Part shown: positions 35,841-45,362 of the stretch, one piece after another
Position numbering within the stretch: the stretch's first letter is position 1
Layout: every line of letters begins with the position of its first letter
NCBI RefSeq assembly: GCF_018446385.1
Contig: NC_056005.1
Span: 47,435,461-47,499,460, forward strand
DNA: 64,000 nucleotides
Reading direction: 5' to 3'
Source of the DNA: Zingiber officinale
Lineage: Eukaryota; Streptophyta; Magnoliopsida; Zingiberales; Zingiberaceae
Position numbers and translations under genes: made by a program
Notes under the pieces: model-generated
Databases searched by the model: none
What the model saw: only the letters and a program-made list of their open reading frames with translations
What the model was told of the DNA's origin: nothing

Positions 35841-36048
35841 CTCCAGTTTCACCTCCCCAGTATAGCTATGAATATCTAGAAGGTAGTTGGATATGAAATC
35901 TCACTCTCACAGAGTTAACAGAGGCAACTACAATAGTTTAGTAAAATTTTATTTTACCCAGCTTCCGCACAGTACACAGTAGTTTCAATAGTTAAGGTAG
36001 CGATCCGGCTCACAGCTTAGTACCCAGGAGTCGGGTCGTTACAGTAGC

Positions 36049-36499
36049 ACAAGAAAATGTCAAACAAGTGTTTAATTTTCATTAGGTATAGGTCAAGGAT
36101 GGGTTTGGTTTAGATTAGGCTTAGTTGAGATTAGGATTAGGATTTAGCTTGGACTAGGCTTAGATTAGAATTATTGTAAATTTTTAATTATGGTTTGATT
36201 CGACTTAAAACACAAATCCCCATAAGTTAGATTTATGTTTTACTTTGCGTTAGTTAAATAAGTGTTCTTAAATCAATTTTCAAGTAACGGTGAGGCACAT
36301 GTGCACTACTATGGTCAACTACATCCTTCGACAAAGCCGCGCTTAAATAAACTTAATTACAAAACTCTGATCTAACTAGTTCATACTAGGGGCGAGTTAG
36401 CTTCAGCTAGTTCCATTTAACTAAATGCACTAGGTAAGATATATCTTTTCTAGCCTAAACATGCACTTAACGAATCTTACCTAATGTTCAACTCAATCT
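36049..36499 (-). other. SIRE-like leader, right of the solo LTR
   Basis: No gene is seen. The segment contains a short degenerate run based on gattaggcttag at 36100-36170. It links the solo LTR to the PBS and belongs to the SIRE-like leader. Confidence 0.5.
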
Positions 36500-36511
36500 A
36501 CTCTGATACCA
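36500..36511 (-). promoter_or_regulatory. SIRE-like primer-binding site
   Basis: The minus strand reads TGGTATCAGAGT, the initiator tRNA-Met complement with one change, preceded by aat. Confidence 0.8.
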
Positions 36512-36512
36512 A

Positions 36513-36860
36513 TTTATAAAATCGTTTCTACACTAAAGGGGTGAATAATATATACAGTTTCAGAGTTGATAGTAATATATTCTAAACTAATAAATAAAAC
36601 ATAAGTATACAGTAAAAATGAAATAAATGTTTTGAAATAAACACTAACTCAGTTAATCAAAACCAAACTATCTAAATCCAAGATTAACAAGCAAGATCTA
36701 ATAGAATACTTAAGTAAGATTAACATGCAAGATCTAATAGAATACTTAAGCAAGACCTAATAGAATACTATTGGGTGTTGTTAAAAGTAAAACATAGCCA
36801 CGAACTACTCGAAGTCGAGATGATAGTCACGTATCACAAACTATCAATGTTATGTTACAA
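36513..36860 (-). mobile_element. SIRE-like upstream LTR remnant
   Basis: The segment beyond the PBS should be LTR. It shares the word tattcaccc with the end of the downstream LTR at 29050-29062. It includes a 44-bp tandem duplication (gcaagatctaatagaatac, 36690-36770). It appears truncated at about 36860 by another Copia fragment. Confidence 0.45.
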
Positions 36861-36864
36861 TATT

Positions 36865-37330
36865 TCAACCCTTAACCTGGTGATGTATGATGATAACCTT
36901 CTTTGTTCTTCTCAACAAGATAGAAAGTACCACTCTTTTCTTACTAGTCAAACAAATGGCTTCACCATTGAGCAAGAAAGTAAAACATGATGTTGATTTG
37001 TGTTTATCCAGATCACCTCTCCAATCAGCATATGAATATCCCACAAGTTGCAAATCACTTCCTCTATAACACAGAGAGAAGTTCATAGTTATTTGAGATA
37101 TCGAAAAATCCTTTTCACTACTCTCCAATGAGCCCTTCCAGGATTTTCTTGATATCTACATACCATACCGACTGTATACATATATCTAGTCATGTACACA
37201 ATATTGCATACATTAGACTTCATACTGTACTGAAATAAGGTACTTTATTCATTTCCCTTACTTCTACCTAAGTTTTAGGACACATTTCCAAGCTTAGACT
37301 TTCACCTTTAGTGATTGAAGTATCAATGTC
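36865..37330 (-). pseudogene. Copia RT / RNase H fragment
   Basis: The minus strand encodes SLSLEMCPKT near 37300, SLMYAM near 37220, and MNFSLCYRGSDLQLVGYSYA continuing DWRGDLDKHKSTSCFTFLLN at 37090-36940. This is the RT-RNase H connection with the RNase H ADW motif intact. No LTR is attached. Confidence 0.8.
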
Positions 37331-37570
37331 GTTGTTGTATTTTTTTCCCTTCATATCACTGTTGTGTTTTGGCCTTTGAGTCACTGTCATATTTCGGCCT
37401 GCATGTCACTATCATATTCTAGCTCCGTGCCACCCTCCAGTTCCCTGCCACCTCCGTCTTTGGCTCGATGACGTCCTTCGGCTTCGTGCCACCCTTCGAC
37501 TCCGTGCCACCCTCCGGCTCTGCGTCATCGCCTCCAGCTTCGTGCTGCTTCTAGTCTGTTCTTGCGGGCC
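37331..37570. repeat. Degenerate GC-rich minisatellite
   Basis: Units of about 20-25 bp built on ccgtgccaccctccggctc recur from about 37410 to 37555, preceded by a related set with tcactgtcatatttcggcct. Small open frames across it are artefacts of the repeat. Confidence 0.7.
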
Positions 37571-38095
37571 TGGTATACTTTTATATTCAGTCATTTCATT
37601 ATAGTATTGTTTATCATTTTCATTTCTATTATTGGAGACTAACTTAAGCGTCGAAGGGCCAAAATAGGATAGTCTTTGGTCTGTTTTCTAACAACCTTGC
37701 AAGCACCATTAACCTGAGAATTTAGGACACCTTCAGTCCTCTCTTTTTTTTTCTTTTGGGGGGGGGGGTCTAGTGACTCAGTCAACATAGAAGATAACTT
37801 ATCATCTCTCCTCCCTTTGGGCCATGGTAACTTGGTCTACATTCCAGCCACTTCACCGGCGGTTCACTCTTCTCATCTTCTGGACGGGATCACATACCAA
37901 TTAAGAAAGTATAGGGGACATAATCTCCTTTATAAAATAACGTAAATTGAAGTGACAATAGAGTCATTTCATTGATGATTTGGTCCAATTCTATTTGGTT
38001 CAAATTGCGTTAGAACAATCCAATAAGATGAGTTATGGATCCACCTTAGATTGTAGATCAAAATGAACAATACCTATAAGTTATGTACAACCTAT
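37571..38095. other. No gene recognised
   Basis: Nothing supported is seen apart from a G11 homopolymer at 37758-37768 preceded by a T-rich tract. Confidence 0.6.
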
Positions 38096-38108
38096 GTATT
38101 AAGTGTCC

Positions 38109-38317
38109 CGTTCCCATGGAGATGCTCAGTTGGTTAGAGAGTGATAGATTTATTATAATGAGATAGAGATCAATTTTTGACAAACACATGTTTACGGGAA
38201 AAAAAACTCCCACTCTCTAGTCATTTAGCGGTCGGTCTGTGATTTACCTCCCTTTACATACTATGGAGATGGATTGTCAATGACACCTAAAGTGAGCGTA
38301 ATCATCTTCGCTATTAT
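38109..38317 (+). mobile_element. Candidate tRNA-derived SINE
   Basis: It starts with a tRNA-like head, gatgctcagttggttagag (A-box-like), and is bracketed by imperfect direct repeats tattaagtgtccc and tattgagggtccc. The B box is weak. The 3' part (ggagatggattgtcaatgac then gagcgtaatcatcttcgct) looks like a conserved SINE body. I cannot name the family. Confidence 0.5.
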
Positions 38318-38330
38318 ATATTGAGGGTCC

Positions 38331-38859
38331 CAAATACTTAAAAATATTAAAAAATTAAAATATAAAACTATAACAAATACTTTTTAAAATTAAAATATAT
38401 AAAAATAATACTAATCATAAAATATATTTATTTATAATTTTTTTAATATTATTATAGTTGTTTAGAGAAATTAAATAGACAACTATTCCATGGGCTTAAG
38501 CTTATACCAACACATGAGACAATTTGACACGTCAAAAACTAGATGAATCAGACTAAGATGGTGTTTAGCTCAATTGATTCGACACCCCTAATCTTAATTA
38601 ATTTTCATTAAAATTATTAAGTTTAGGTCTACACAATTTTCTCGTACATTATAGTAAAAAAGTAATTATACTTATCCCATGTGTTATAGTCTGTCCCAGG
38701 ATTATGTCAAGAAAGATAAATTACGGGGTTAACTTATAGTCGACCATTAAATTGGCTAATAATTGAAATAATGTAACTTTTGTATCACTTTTAATTAATA
38801 CTAGTGATTGTGCACACGCGTTGCATGAGAGATATGAGGGAAATAGAAAATAGTTTTAA
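38331..38859. other. AT-rich, no gene recognised
   Basis: The stretch is AT-rich with short poly(A)/poly(T) runs. No conserved coding or RNA signal is visible. Confidence 0.6.
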
Positions 38860-39077
38860 TTTTTAAGTATTGCCCCTACTTTTATTTATTTTAGTGGAAC
38901 AAAACTCTAATATTTTTATAATTTTATATAATTTAAGGGTACTTACAAAAAATTAAGGTGGGGCAGTTGCCCTACCAAAGCTATATGTGGCTCCACCCTT
39001 GATTACATTTGTAAAATAATACATGAACGCATGCGGGTAATGGACTCTCATTCATAAAAAAATTAATTTAATTTTAT

Positions 39078-39134
39078 ATATCAAATATTAAACTGATAAG
39101 AATAAATAATATACTTAATTTTAACCAAAAGATC
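39078..39134 (-). pseudogene. U2 snRNA fragment (unit 1, copy II)
   Basis: The minus strand reads cttttggttaaaattaag...ttcttatcagtttaatattt, matching U2 nucleotides about 12-68. The branch-point-pairing region (GTAGTA in U2) is changed to ATATTA. A Sm-like aattaattttt tract follows at 39056-39070. Confidence 0.8.
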
Positions 39135-39149
39135 GTCCATGAATTGGGT

Positions 39150-39293
39150 AAGGGTGCGCCAGACCCATACAATAATGCAATGCTAGGGCAACGCCTGAGA
39201 ATCTCAACAACAAGCTATTATAATAGACTCCCCCTTAGAAAAAAGTTAATTTAATATCATAATTGATCTTAGCCAATCAGCCGAAAAAAGTAT
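39150..39293 (-). pseudogene. U2 snRNA pseudogene (unit 1, copy I)
   Basis: The minus strand begins at 39293 with ATACTTTTTTCGGC, then ttggctaagatcaa. It jumps to gatattaaattaac and a Sm-like T tract, and ends with tctggcgcaccc. The part corresponding to U2 stem-loops IIa/IIb is missing. A TATAAATA box lies at 39313-39320 and a degenerate USE (GTCTCATATCT) at 39354-39364. Confidence 0.8.
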
Positions 39294-39370
39294 GCTTTCT
39301 AATATCCCAAGATATTTATAGAAGCTTCTTTACTCATAGTGTTGTCACATATAAGATATGAGACAAAAGA

Positions 39371-39585
39371 GAACTCTAGATTTATAACTGATTAATGAAA
39401 AAAATCTCAATAATGCACCACAGTTGAGTCTCGAACTCTAGATCTCTGATTGATTAATGAGAAAAATTTCTTATAATATACCACAATTGAGTCTCTAACT
39501 TTAAATTATTGATTGATTAATGAGAAAAATTCTCAATAATATACCGCAGCTAAGTCATGAATTATAGATCCTTGATTGATGCATT
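39371..39585. repeat. 62-63-bp subrepeats upstream of U2 copy
   Basis: Three tandem units begin near 39371, 39433 and 39496. Each has gattgattaatgagaaaaat, a ccacagttgagtc block and a gaactctagatc block. The same subrepeats occur at 40331-40470, 41118-41310 and 45631-45845. Confidence 0.85.
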
Positions 39586-40035
39586 TGTGAAAATTACTAA
39601 TAAACTTTGAAATTATTTTCAGTATAAAAAGAAAAAAAATATTAACGTAATTTCATTTTAGGCTTCACTAAAATTAGTTAATAAAGGGGACAGATTATTA
39701 ATAAAATAGTTTTAATTTTTAAGTATTGTCCCTACTTTTATTTTTTATAGTGGGGCAGACTCTAATATTTTTATAATTTTATTTTCTTCTAGTGGTACTT
39801 GACCTATAAAAAATAGTTTTAATTTTTAAGTATTGCCCTTACTTTATTTGTGGGGCAAGAGTATAATTTTTTTTATTATTTTATATACTTCTAGGGATAT
39901 TTAGAAAAAATTGAGGTGGGGTAGTTGCCTCACCAAAGCTATACATGGCTTCGTCCCTAGTTGCATGTGTAAAATAATATATAAACGCATGCGAGTAATG
40001 GACTCTACTTCATAAAAAAAAATTAATTTAATTAT

Positions 40036-40093
40036 TTATATCAGATATTAAGCTGATAAGAACAAATACTACACTTAATCTTAGCTAAAATAC
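40036..40093 (-). pseudogene. U2 snRNA fragment (unit 2, copy II)
   Basis: This is the best-preserved U2 core in the array. The minus strand reads gctaagattaagtgtagt then atttgttcttatcagc and ttaatatctgatat, differing from the universal U2 5' domain at only a few transitions. The branch-point-recognition word GTAGTA is intact. Confidence 0.9.
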
Positions 40094-40109
40094 CACCCAT
40101 AAATTGAGT

Positions 40110-40247
40110 AAGGGTGCGCTAGACTCATACAATAATGCAATGTTAGGGTGACGCCGGAGAATCCTAGCAGCAAGCTACTGTAATAGACTCCCCCATATAA
40201 AAAATTAATTTAATATTTGATCTTAACCAAAAATCCAAGAAAAGTAT
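40110..40247 (-). pseudogene. U2 snRNA pseudogene (unit 2, copy I)
   Basis: The start is at 40247 (ATACTTTTCTTGG). It lacks the stem-loop II segment and ends in agcgcaccc near 40110. The promoter elements upstream are a TATTAATA box at 40273-40280, placed at -33 to -26, and a USE-like GTCTCACATCT at 40314-40324 that matches RTCCCACATCG in 9 of 11 bases. Confidence 0.85.
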
Positions 40248-40272
40248 ACTTTCAAACATCGCCGATCAAAGG

Positions 40273-40324
40273 TATTAATAGAAGCTTCTTTGTTCACAAG
40301 GTTGCCAATTATAAGATGTGAGAC
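40273..40324 (-). promoter_or_regulatory. Plant snRNA-type promoter remnant (unit 2)
   Basis: A USE-like element (40314-40324) and a TATA-like element (40273-40280) stand about 33 bp apart, with the TATA about 30 bp before the U2 5' end. This is the arrangement of Pol II-transcribed plant snRNA genes. Confidence 0.7.
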
Positions 40325-40824
40325 TAAAGAAAACTCTAGATTTCTAATTTATTAATGAGAAAATTCTCAATAATATGCTGCAGCTGAGTCTCAAATTTTA
40401 GATTCTTGATTAATTAATGAGAAAATTTTCTAATAATATGCCGCAGCTGAGTCTGAAACTCTAAATCACTGATTGATGCATTTAAAATTATTAATAAATC
40501 TTGAAATTATTTTCGGTATGAAAAAAAGAACATTAACTTAATTTCATTTTGGGCTTAACTAAAATTAGTTAGTAAAGGAGGCAGATTCTTAATAAAATAG
40601 TTTTAATTTTTAAGTATTGTCCTTACTTTTATTTTTTTAATGGGGCAAACTCTAATATTTTTATAATTTTATATACTTCTAGGGTTCCTTAAAAAAAATT
40701 GAGGTGGGGTAGTTGCCCCACCAAAGCTATATGTGGCTCCACCCTTGATTGCGTATGTAAAATAATATATGAACCCTTGCGGATAATGGACTATCCATCA
40801 TAAAAAAAATTAATTTGATTTTTT

Positions 40825-40882
40825 ATATTAGATATTAATCTGATAAAAATAAATACGACATTTAATCTTAACCAAAAGGTCG
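40825..40882 (-). pseudogene. U2 snRNA fragment (unit 3, copy II)
   Basis: The minus strand reads cgaccttttggttaagatta then tttttatcagattaatatct, matching U2 about nucleotides 12-68 with transitions. Confidence 0.8.
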
Positions 40883-40895
40883 CCCATAAATTAGA

Positions 40896-41039
40896 TAAGG
40901 GTGTGCCAGACTCATACAATAATACATTGCTAGATTGACGCTTGAGAATCCCAGCAGTAAACTACTATAATAGGCTCCCTCTTATAAAAAATTAATTTAA
41001 TATCATATTTGATCTTAGCCAAAAAGCTGAGAAAAGTAT
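40896..41039 (-). pseudogene. U2 snRNA pseudogene (unit 3, copy I)
   Basis: The start is at 41039 (ATACTTTTCTCAGC, the closest to ATACCTTTCTCGGC in the array), followed by ttttggctaagatcaa. The stem-loop II part is missing. The TATA region is weakened and the USE is lost through a deletion. Confidence 0.85.
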
Positions 41040-41850
41040 GCTTTCTAATATGATCATTTATAGAAACTTCTCTAGTGTTGTCAATTTAGATTTTTAATGA
41101 GAAAATTCAAATAATATACCACAACTGAGTCTCGAACTCTAGATCCCTAATTAATTAATGAAAAAAAAAAATCTCAAGCCAGTCATGAACTCTAAATCAC
41201 TGATTGATTAATGGGAAAAAATCTTAATAATAACTCTAGATCACTGATTGATTAATGAGAAAAATTCTAATAATATACCACAGTTGAGTCTTGAACTCTA
41301 GATCCCTGATTGATATGTTTATGGGAATTACTAATAAACCTTGAAATTATTTTTAGTATAAAAATAAAATAAAACATTAGTGTAATTTTATTTTAGGCTT
41401 TACCAAAATTAGTTAGTAAAGGAGACAAATTCTTAATAAAATAGTTTTAATTTTTAAGTATTGCCCATACTTTTATATTTTTTTAGTGGGGCAGACTTTA
41501 ATATTTTTATAATTTTATATACTTCTAGGAGTACTTGATCTATAGAAAATAGTTTTAATTTTTAAATATTGCCCCTACTTTTAGTTTTTTAGTGGGGCAA
41601 GACTCTAATATTTTTATAATTTTATATATTTCTAAGGGTACTTAAAAAAATTTGAGGTGGGGTAGTTGCCCCACCAAAGGTATATGTGGCTTGTGTGTGT
41701 AAAATAATATATGAACGCGTGTGGATAATGGTATGGAAAATGGTGGATGTAAACATACACAGTCGATCATGTCCTTCAAGTTATGCTATGTTGCTTTCTA
41801 CCACATCGTTTCAAATGAAGTTTTACCATAACATTCCTCTAATATAAAAA

Positions 41851-41888
41851 GCACCAGACCTATACAATAATACAATGCTAGGGTACCA
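41851..41888 (-). pseudogene. U2 3'-terminal fragment
   Basis: The minus strand reads accctagcattgtattat then ataggtctggtgc, the U2 3' domain only. The same segment and its right flank are repeated after the LTR insertion at 45366-45450, which shows a small tandem duplication that predates the LTR. Confidence 0.7.
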
Positions 41889-41893
41889 CATCT
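41889..41893 (-). repeat. Target duplication of Gypsy-like solo LTR, left copy
   Basis: acatc precedes the LTR and is repeated exactly at 45363-45367. Confidence 0.9.
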
Positions 41894-44800
41894 GTAACAT
41901 CCCACCCTTCTTACTACTCTCTAAGGGTGAATGTTACTTATCTACTAACTATATACTTCACTTAACTGGTGTTACTTTCTCTCATGTTAGCGGTACTTAA
42001 AATTTTCAGGAAATGAAATCCAAATATGCAAACATGTAATAGCTGCAACATGCAGAACTATGGTTCTTTAAAATATTCTCACTAAACATACAACACGTAA
42101 GAAAAATATAACATGCATTTCTAATTTTAAAGCATGTTGTATTACCAAAGCAACCTAAGACAACTGAAGGAATTTGGCAAATGCAATTCAGCTCAACACT
42201 AACATTAACAAGTTTCAAGCAACTGAACTTATTTAGCTACCAATGCATGCAGACTATAGCAACTAAAACACGAAAGGATATTCACAGCAGCTGCAATCCT
42301 CACTACAACAGAAAGATCCAAAATAGGCATGCATCAGGTCTTATTGAATTAAAGCTTGCCATAACAGAACCCATAACCGGACATTCACTACCAATGGGGT
42401 AGCAATGTAGTTGATGCATGAAATTCCAAACACCTCATACAGCAGTTCTGGTCAAGAATTTCCAGCAAAAGGAAGAAACAATACCAAATTCTAGCAATGC
42501 AAATAAGTCAATGTTCCAAAAGTAACCAAAACTCAATCTTCTAGCAGTGCTAAATACCAAGAATCTCTACGTTTCACTAACAATTTAATTAACGAATCTC
42601 ATTGAACTTTTAGCAGTGACAAAAACTAAAACAAGTAGCATGCAATTAAAACTCCAAATTCTAGCATTAACTTACTGTAAACTGCATCAAAACAACTCTA
42701 GAAATTCAACAAAACTAAAGCATTTAAGCAACTTCAAAATAGCAATACCAATAATGTTTCCAGATTCTGGCAATACAGTTAATCAATTACTTCTTAACAA
42801 TTGAATAAAGAATCTAAATAAATTATTTCTTGGTCCCGTGGCTTCCATAATTCATCATCACACACATTATAGCATCTCCTTGTCGCCTTCCTTCACAGCT
42901 TTCCTTTTTCCTTTATCTGCAGTAGGAGGAATGCAACTATAAGCAATTTGCTTAGTAAGTACTAATCTATCTCATAAAAACTCGAATATGCATGTATACG
43001 AAATAAATTCGAAACATGATAAGAAGCTATTCATGCTCAATAAAAATAACAACAAGAAAGTCTAAATAGCATGCTAGAATAAAAGAGCTAAACTTGCTGA
43101 ATTAAAACTAAATTAGCTATCTTGCTGAAATTGAAATAAAAGACTAAACTTGCTGAATTTGAAACTTATATAAAGTTTATGTTGTTTATTCCAAAACTTA
43201 TACTTATATACTTAAAAATAATAAACAACTTCTTTCTTGGGCCCGACATTGTACCAATTTGTGCGCATCCTTAATATGAGTCGAGGTAGCTAATCCTGAA
43301 ACTACTAAGGTACTTCTAGGCGATCTTGTGCTTAGGGGCGATCTAGGAGCCCACCCAATGGACCTTGTGTCCGGTACATGTCATTAAAAAGTAAAATACT
43401 TATTTTCTTTTTAACTATAACTTCCTTATACTTGTTATTCTTTAATTCTCTTATAACAAAATGCCTTGGCATTTATTCAAACACTTAGTGTGCTTTTAAT
43501 CCTAAACTTCTGGAATTTAGGATCAATTTAAAACCTTGGTATTTTCTCACTTATAACTACTCATTATAGCAAGGAAAGTCTAAACTACATGCTATGTATA
43601 TATATGTATATGCTATATTCTGTTCATGCACATCTTAAAGCAAGAGAAAACAAAATCAGCATACTACACTTATAAAAATCTGCACTTAAACTCAATAAAA
43701 TGCTTAATAAATTTCTGCATTATAACTTAATAAAATCTGCATGCCATACTAAACTGAAGTGCCTAAAAATAACATGGTACAACACTTAAAACCTCATACC
43801 AAAACTAAAAACACATATGACAAAACTTAATGGATCTACTCATGTTGATTTGTTTCTAACCGAGCATAGCCTAAAGGAAAATTACTGCTGCTATCAAAGT
43901 TAACACATGTTACACTAAAGCATGCTCTCAACAGGTTTGCAAATTCTGACTCGTTTCCAGTTAATTGCATATAAACTAAAATCTGTAAAGCTTACATAAA
44001 ATGAACCACTTAAACACATATTGTTCATGTCATTCTAATGGTAAAGAGGACTGGTCATGCTCAACAAATAACAAATAAAAGCTACTGTTAAGGAACCAAA
44101 TGAAAAATAAAATAGAAACTGCATTCCTTCATTTGTTGTGCACGCCTACTGCAGCATCAAAAAACTAGAAGGTTAATCAAAAATAGAAATCTGCACTCAT
44201 TGCATGGTACAAACCCAAATCCGAACAGCAAGCTTAAGGAATTGTTCATGTCCTCTTTTCCTAACACCAAACTGATTTGGACAGCAAGGTTACAAACCCA
44301 GATTACTCAACAATGAGGTGATCTTATATTCAACCTAGCAAAATTCGAAATTACTGGTCATGGCAGCAACCAACACAAGCATAAACAAATTCACAGCTTA
44401 AACTTTTGCAAGGCAACCAAAATTCCCTACAAATCAAAATCCAAAAACTAGGGAAACAATTCCCCTTGGAACTATGGCATGGCAGGAAACCAAAAAGCAA
44501 AGGAAAAGAAGACTAATTCCCTAACCTATACAACCTTTCCCTTCTCCGTTCCTTTTTTGAGGCTCACGGCAATAAGCCCTAAACCCAAAAAAACTTCACA
44601 GCAAACTCAAAACACAAGGAAAACACCAAACAAAAACCCTTCTATCTTCTTTATATGATTCACGGCAGAAAAAAAAACCCTAGATCACACTCTCCTTGCG
44701 GCATGTATCAAAGAAAACAACCAGAGGAAACACGAATTCGAGAGCTACCCTTACTGCAGGTGAGTAAGCGTCTTACCCTTGCTTTTAGGACTTACAACCG

Positions 44801-45362
44801 GAAGAAAGCAGCTAGGGCTTCGGGGAGATGAAGACTTCGGCTTCTCTTTTGTGCTCACGCGTTCTCTTCGACGAGAGGAGCTCGGATCCGCAAGGTTCGC
44901 CGGAAAAAGGCCTTCGCCAGCCACCGGAGACGAAGCTAGGGCTTCGTATTTCTTCGCTCGGGCAGAATCGGCACCATCGCACGCGAGAAGCAGAGGAGAA
45001 GAGGTTTAATCGAGAGAAAATTTCCTCTCCTTAACTTATCCTTTAATACCTAGGTTTATTTCTGTCCTTTACTATAACTTAATTATATTTCGTTTCCTAT
45101 CATTTCACGAAATAGCCGCGGAACAGTTGGTTGGTCGGGTTCGGTTAAGGTTTGGTTCGAGTCCGAGGTCCACGGTTCGAATCTCGACTTGAACATTTTT
45201 TTTTGTCAGAATTTCTTTCGTTTAGTAAAAATACCAAACGATCTCCAAAAATTACATAAAAATACTCTAAAAATTCCTAAAAATCTCTAGAATATTTTAA
45301 AAGCATTTCCAAATATTTTTAAGGACATTTAGAACTCGAAATAGGGAAAATTGGGTTGTTAC
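41894..45362 (-). mobile_element. Gypsy-like solo LTR, 3469 bp
   Basis: On the minus strand it opens TGTAACAACCCAATTTTCC and closes AGGGTGGGATGTTACA, between perfect 5-bp duplications. Shared blocks with 33865-36043 show that the two belong to one superfamily. No gag or pol is present inside, so it is a solo LTR or a non-coding derivative with unusually long LTR sequence. Open frames at 44779-45034 fall in its GC-rich transcribed part and are not genes. Confidence 0.85.
45170..45190 (+). repeat. tRNA-like B box inside Gypsy-like LTR
   Basis: The plus strand has ccacggttcgaatctcgac, a perfect B box, about 180 bp inside the LTR start and antisense to the LTR. The equivalent segment occurs in the other Gypsy-like LTR at 33992-34063. 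Confidence 0.6.

Larger units (their letters stand above)
33865..36043 (+). mobile_element. Gypsy-like solo LTR, 2179 bp
   Basis: It starts TGTAAAGCCCGAAAA and ends GGGTCGTTACA, between perfect 5-bp duplications. It shares with the LTR at 41894-45362 (opposite strand) the opening layout, the tRNA-like antisense segment, the ctcacctgcagta block and the ccattgggtgggctcc block, so the two belong to one superfamily, probably Del/Tekay-like Gypsy. It has a duplicated segment with ggatcagatatccat (34618 and 34738), and seven hairpin palindromes at 35560-35840. Confidence 0.9.
29039..36860 (-). mobile_element. SIRE-like Copia element, decayed and interrupted
   Basis: On the minus strand the order is upstream LTR remnant (36513-36860), PBS (36500-36511), leader, gag (33739-32653), RT/RNase H (32614-31585), AT-rich spacer, PPT (about 30314-30332) and downstream LTR (30313-29039). 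The middle of pol is deleted. A 443-bp MITE sits in gag and a 2179-bp Gypsy-like solo LTR sits in the leader. The long non-coding stretch between RNase H and the PPT is typical of SIRE-like Copia. Confidence 0.8.
38860..41888 (-). repeat. U2 snRNA-derived repeat array, left part
   Basis: Three long units of roughly 800-950 bp lie here on the minus strand and a fourth is split by the LTR at 41894. Each full unit contains a promoter-bearing U2 copy lacking the stem-loop II region, a second partial copy that retains it, a ggtggagccac/gccccacc module, one or two aagtattgcccctac modules and 62-63-bp subrepeats upstream of the promoter. The sequence differs from modern U2 mainly by C-to-T and G-to-A changes. 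Units differ enough from each other to be old. Confidence 0.8.

Noticed and set aside
37412-37594. Minus-strand frame with an SRRVARSRR repeat
   Set aside because: The Arg/Ser repeat is the translation of a 20-25-bp minisatellite, not an SR protein.
44779-45034. Overlapping plus-strand open frames of 68-76 codons with Arg/Ser-rich products
   Set aside because: They lie in the GC-rich transcribed part of a solo LTR, overlap each other and show no domain. GC-rich sequence is open by chance.
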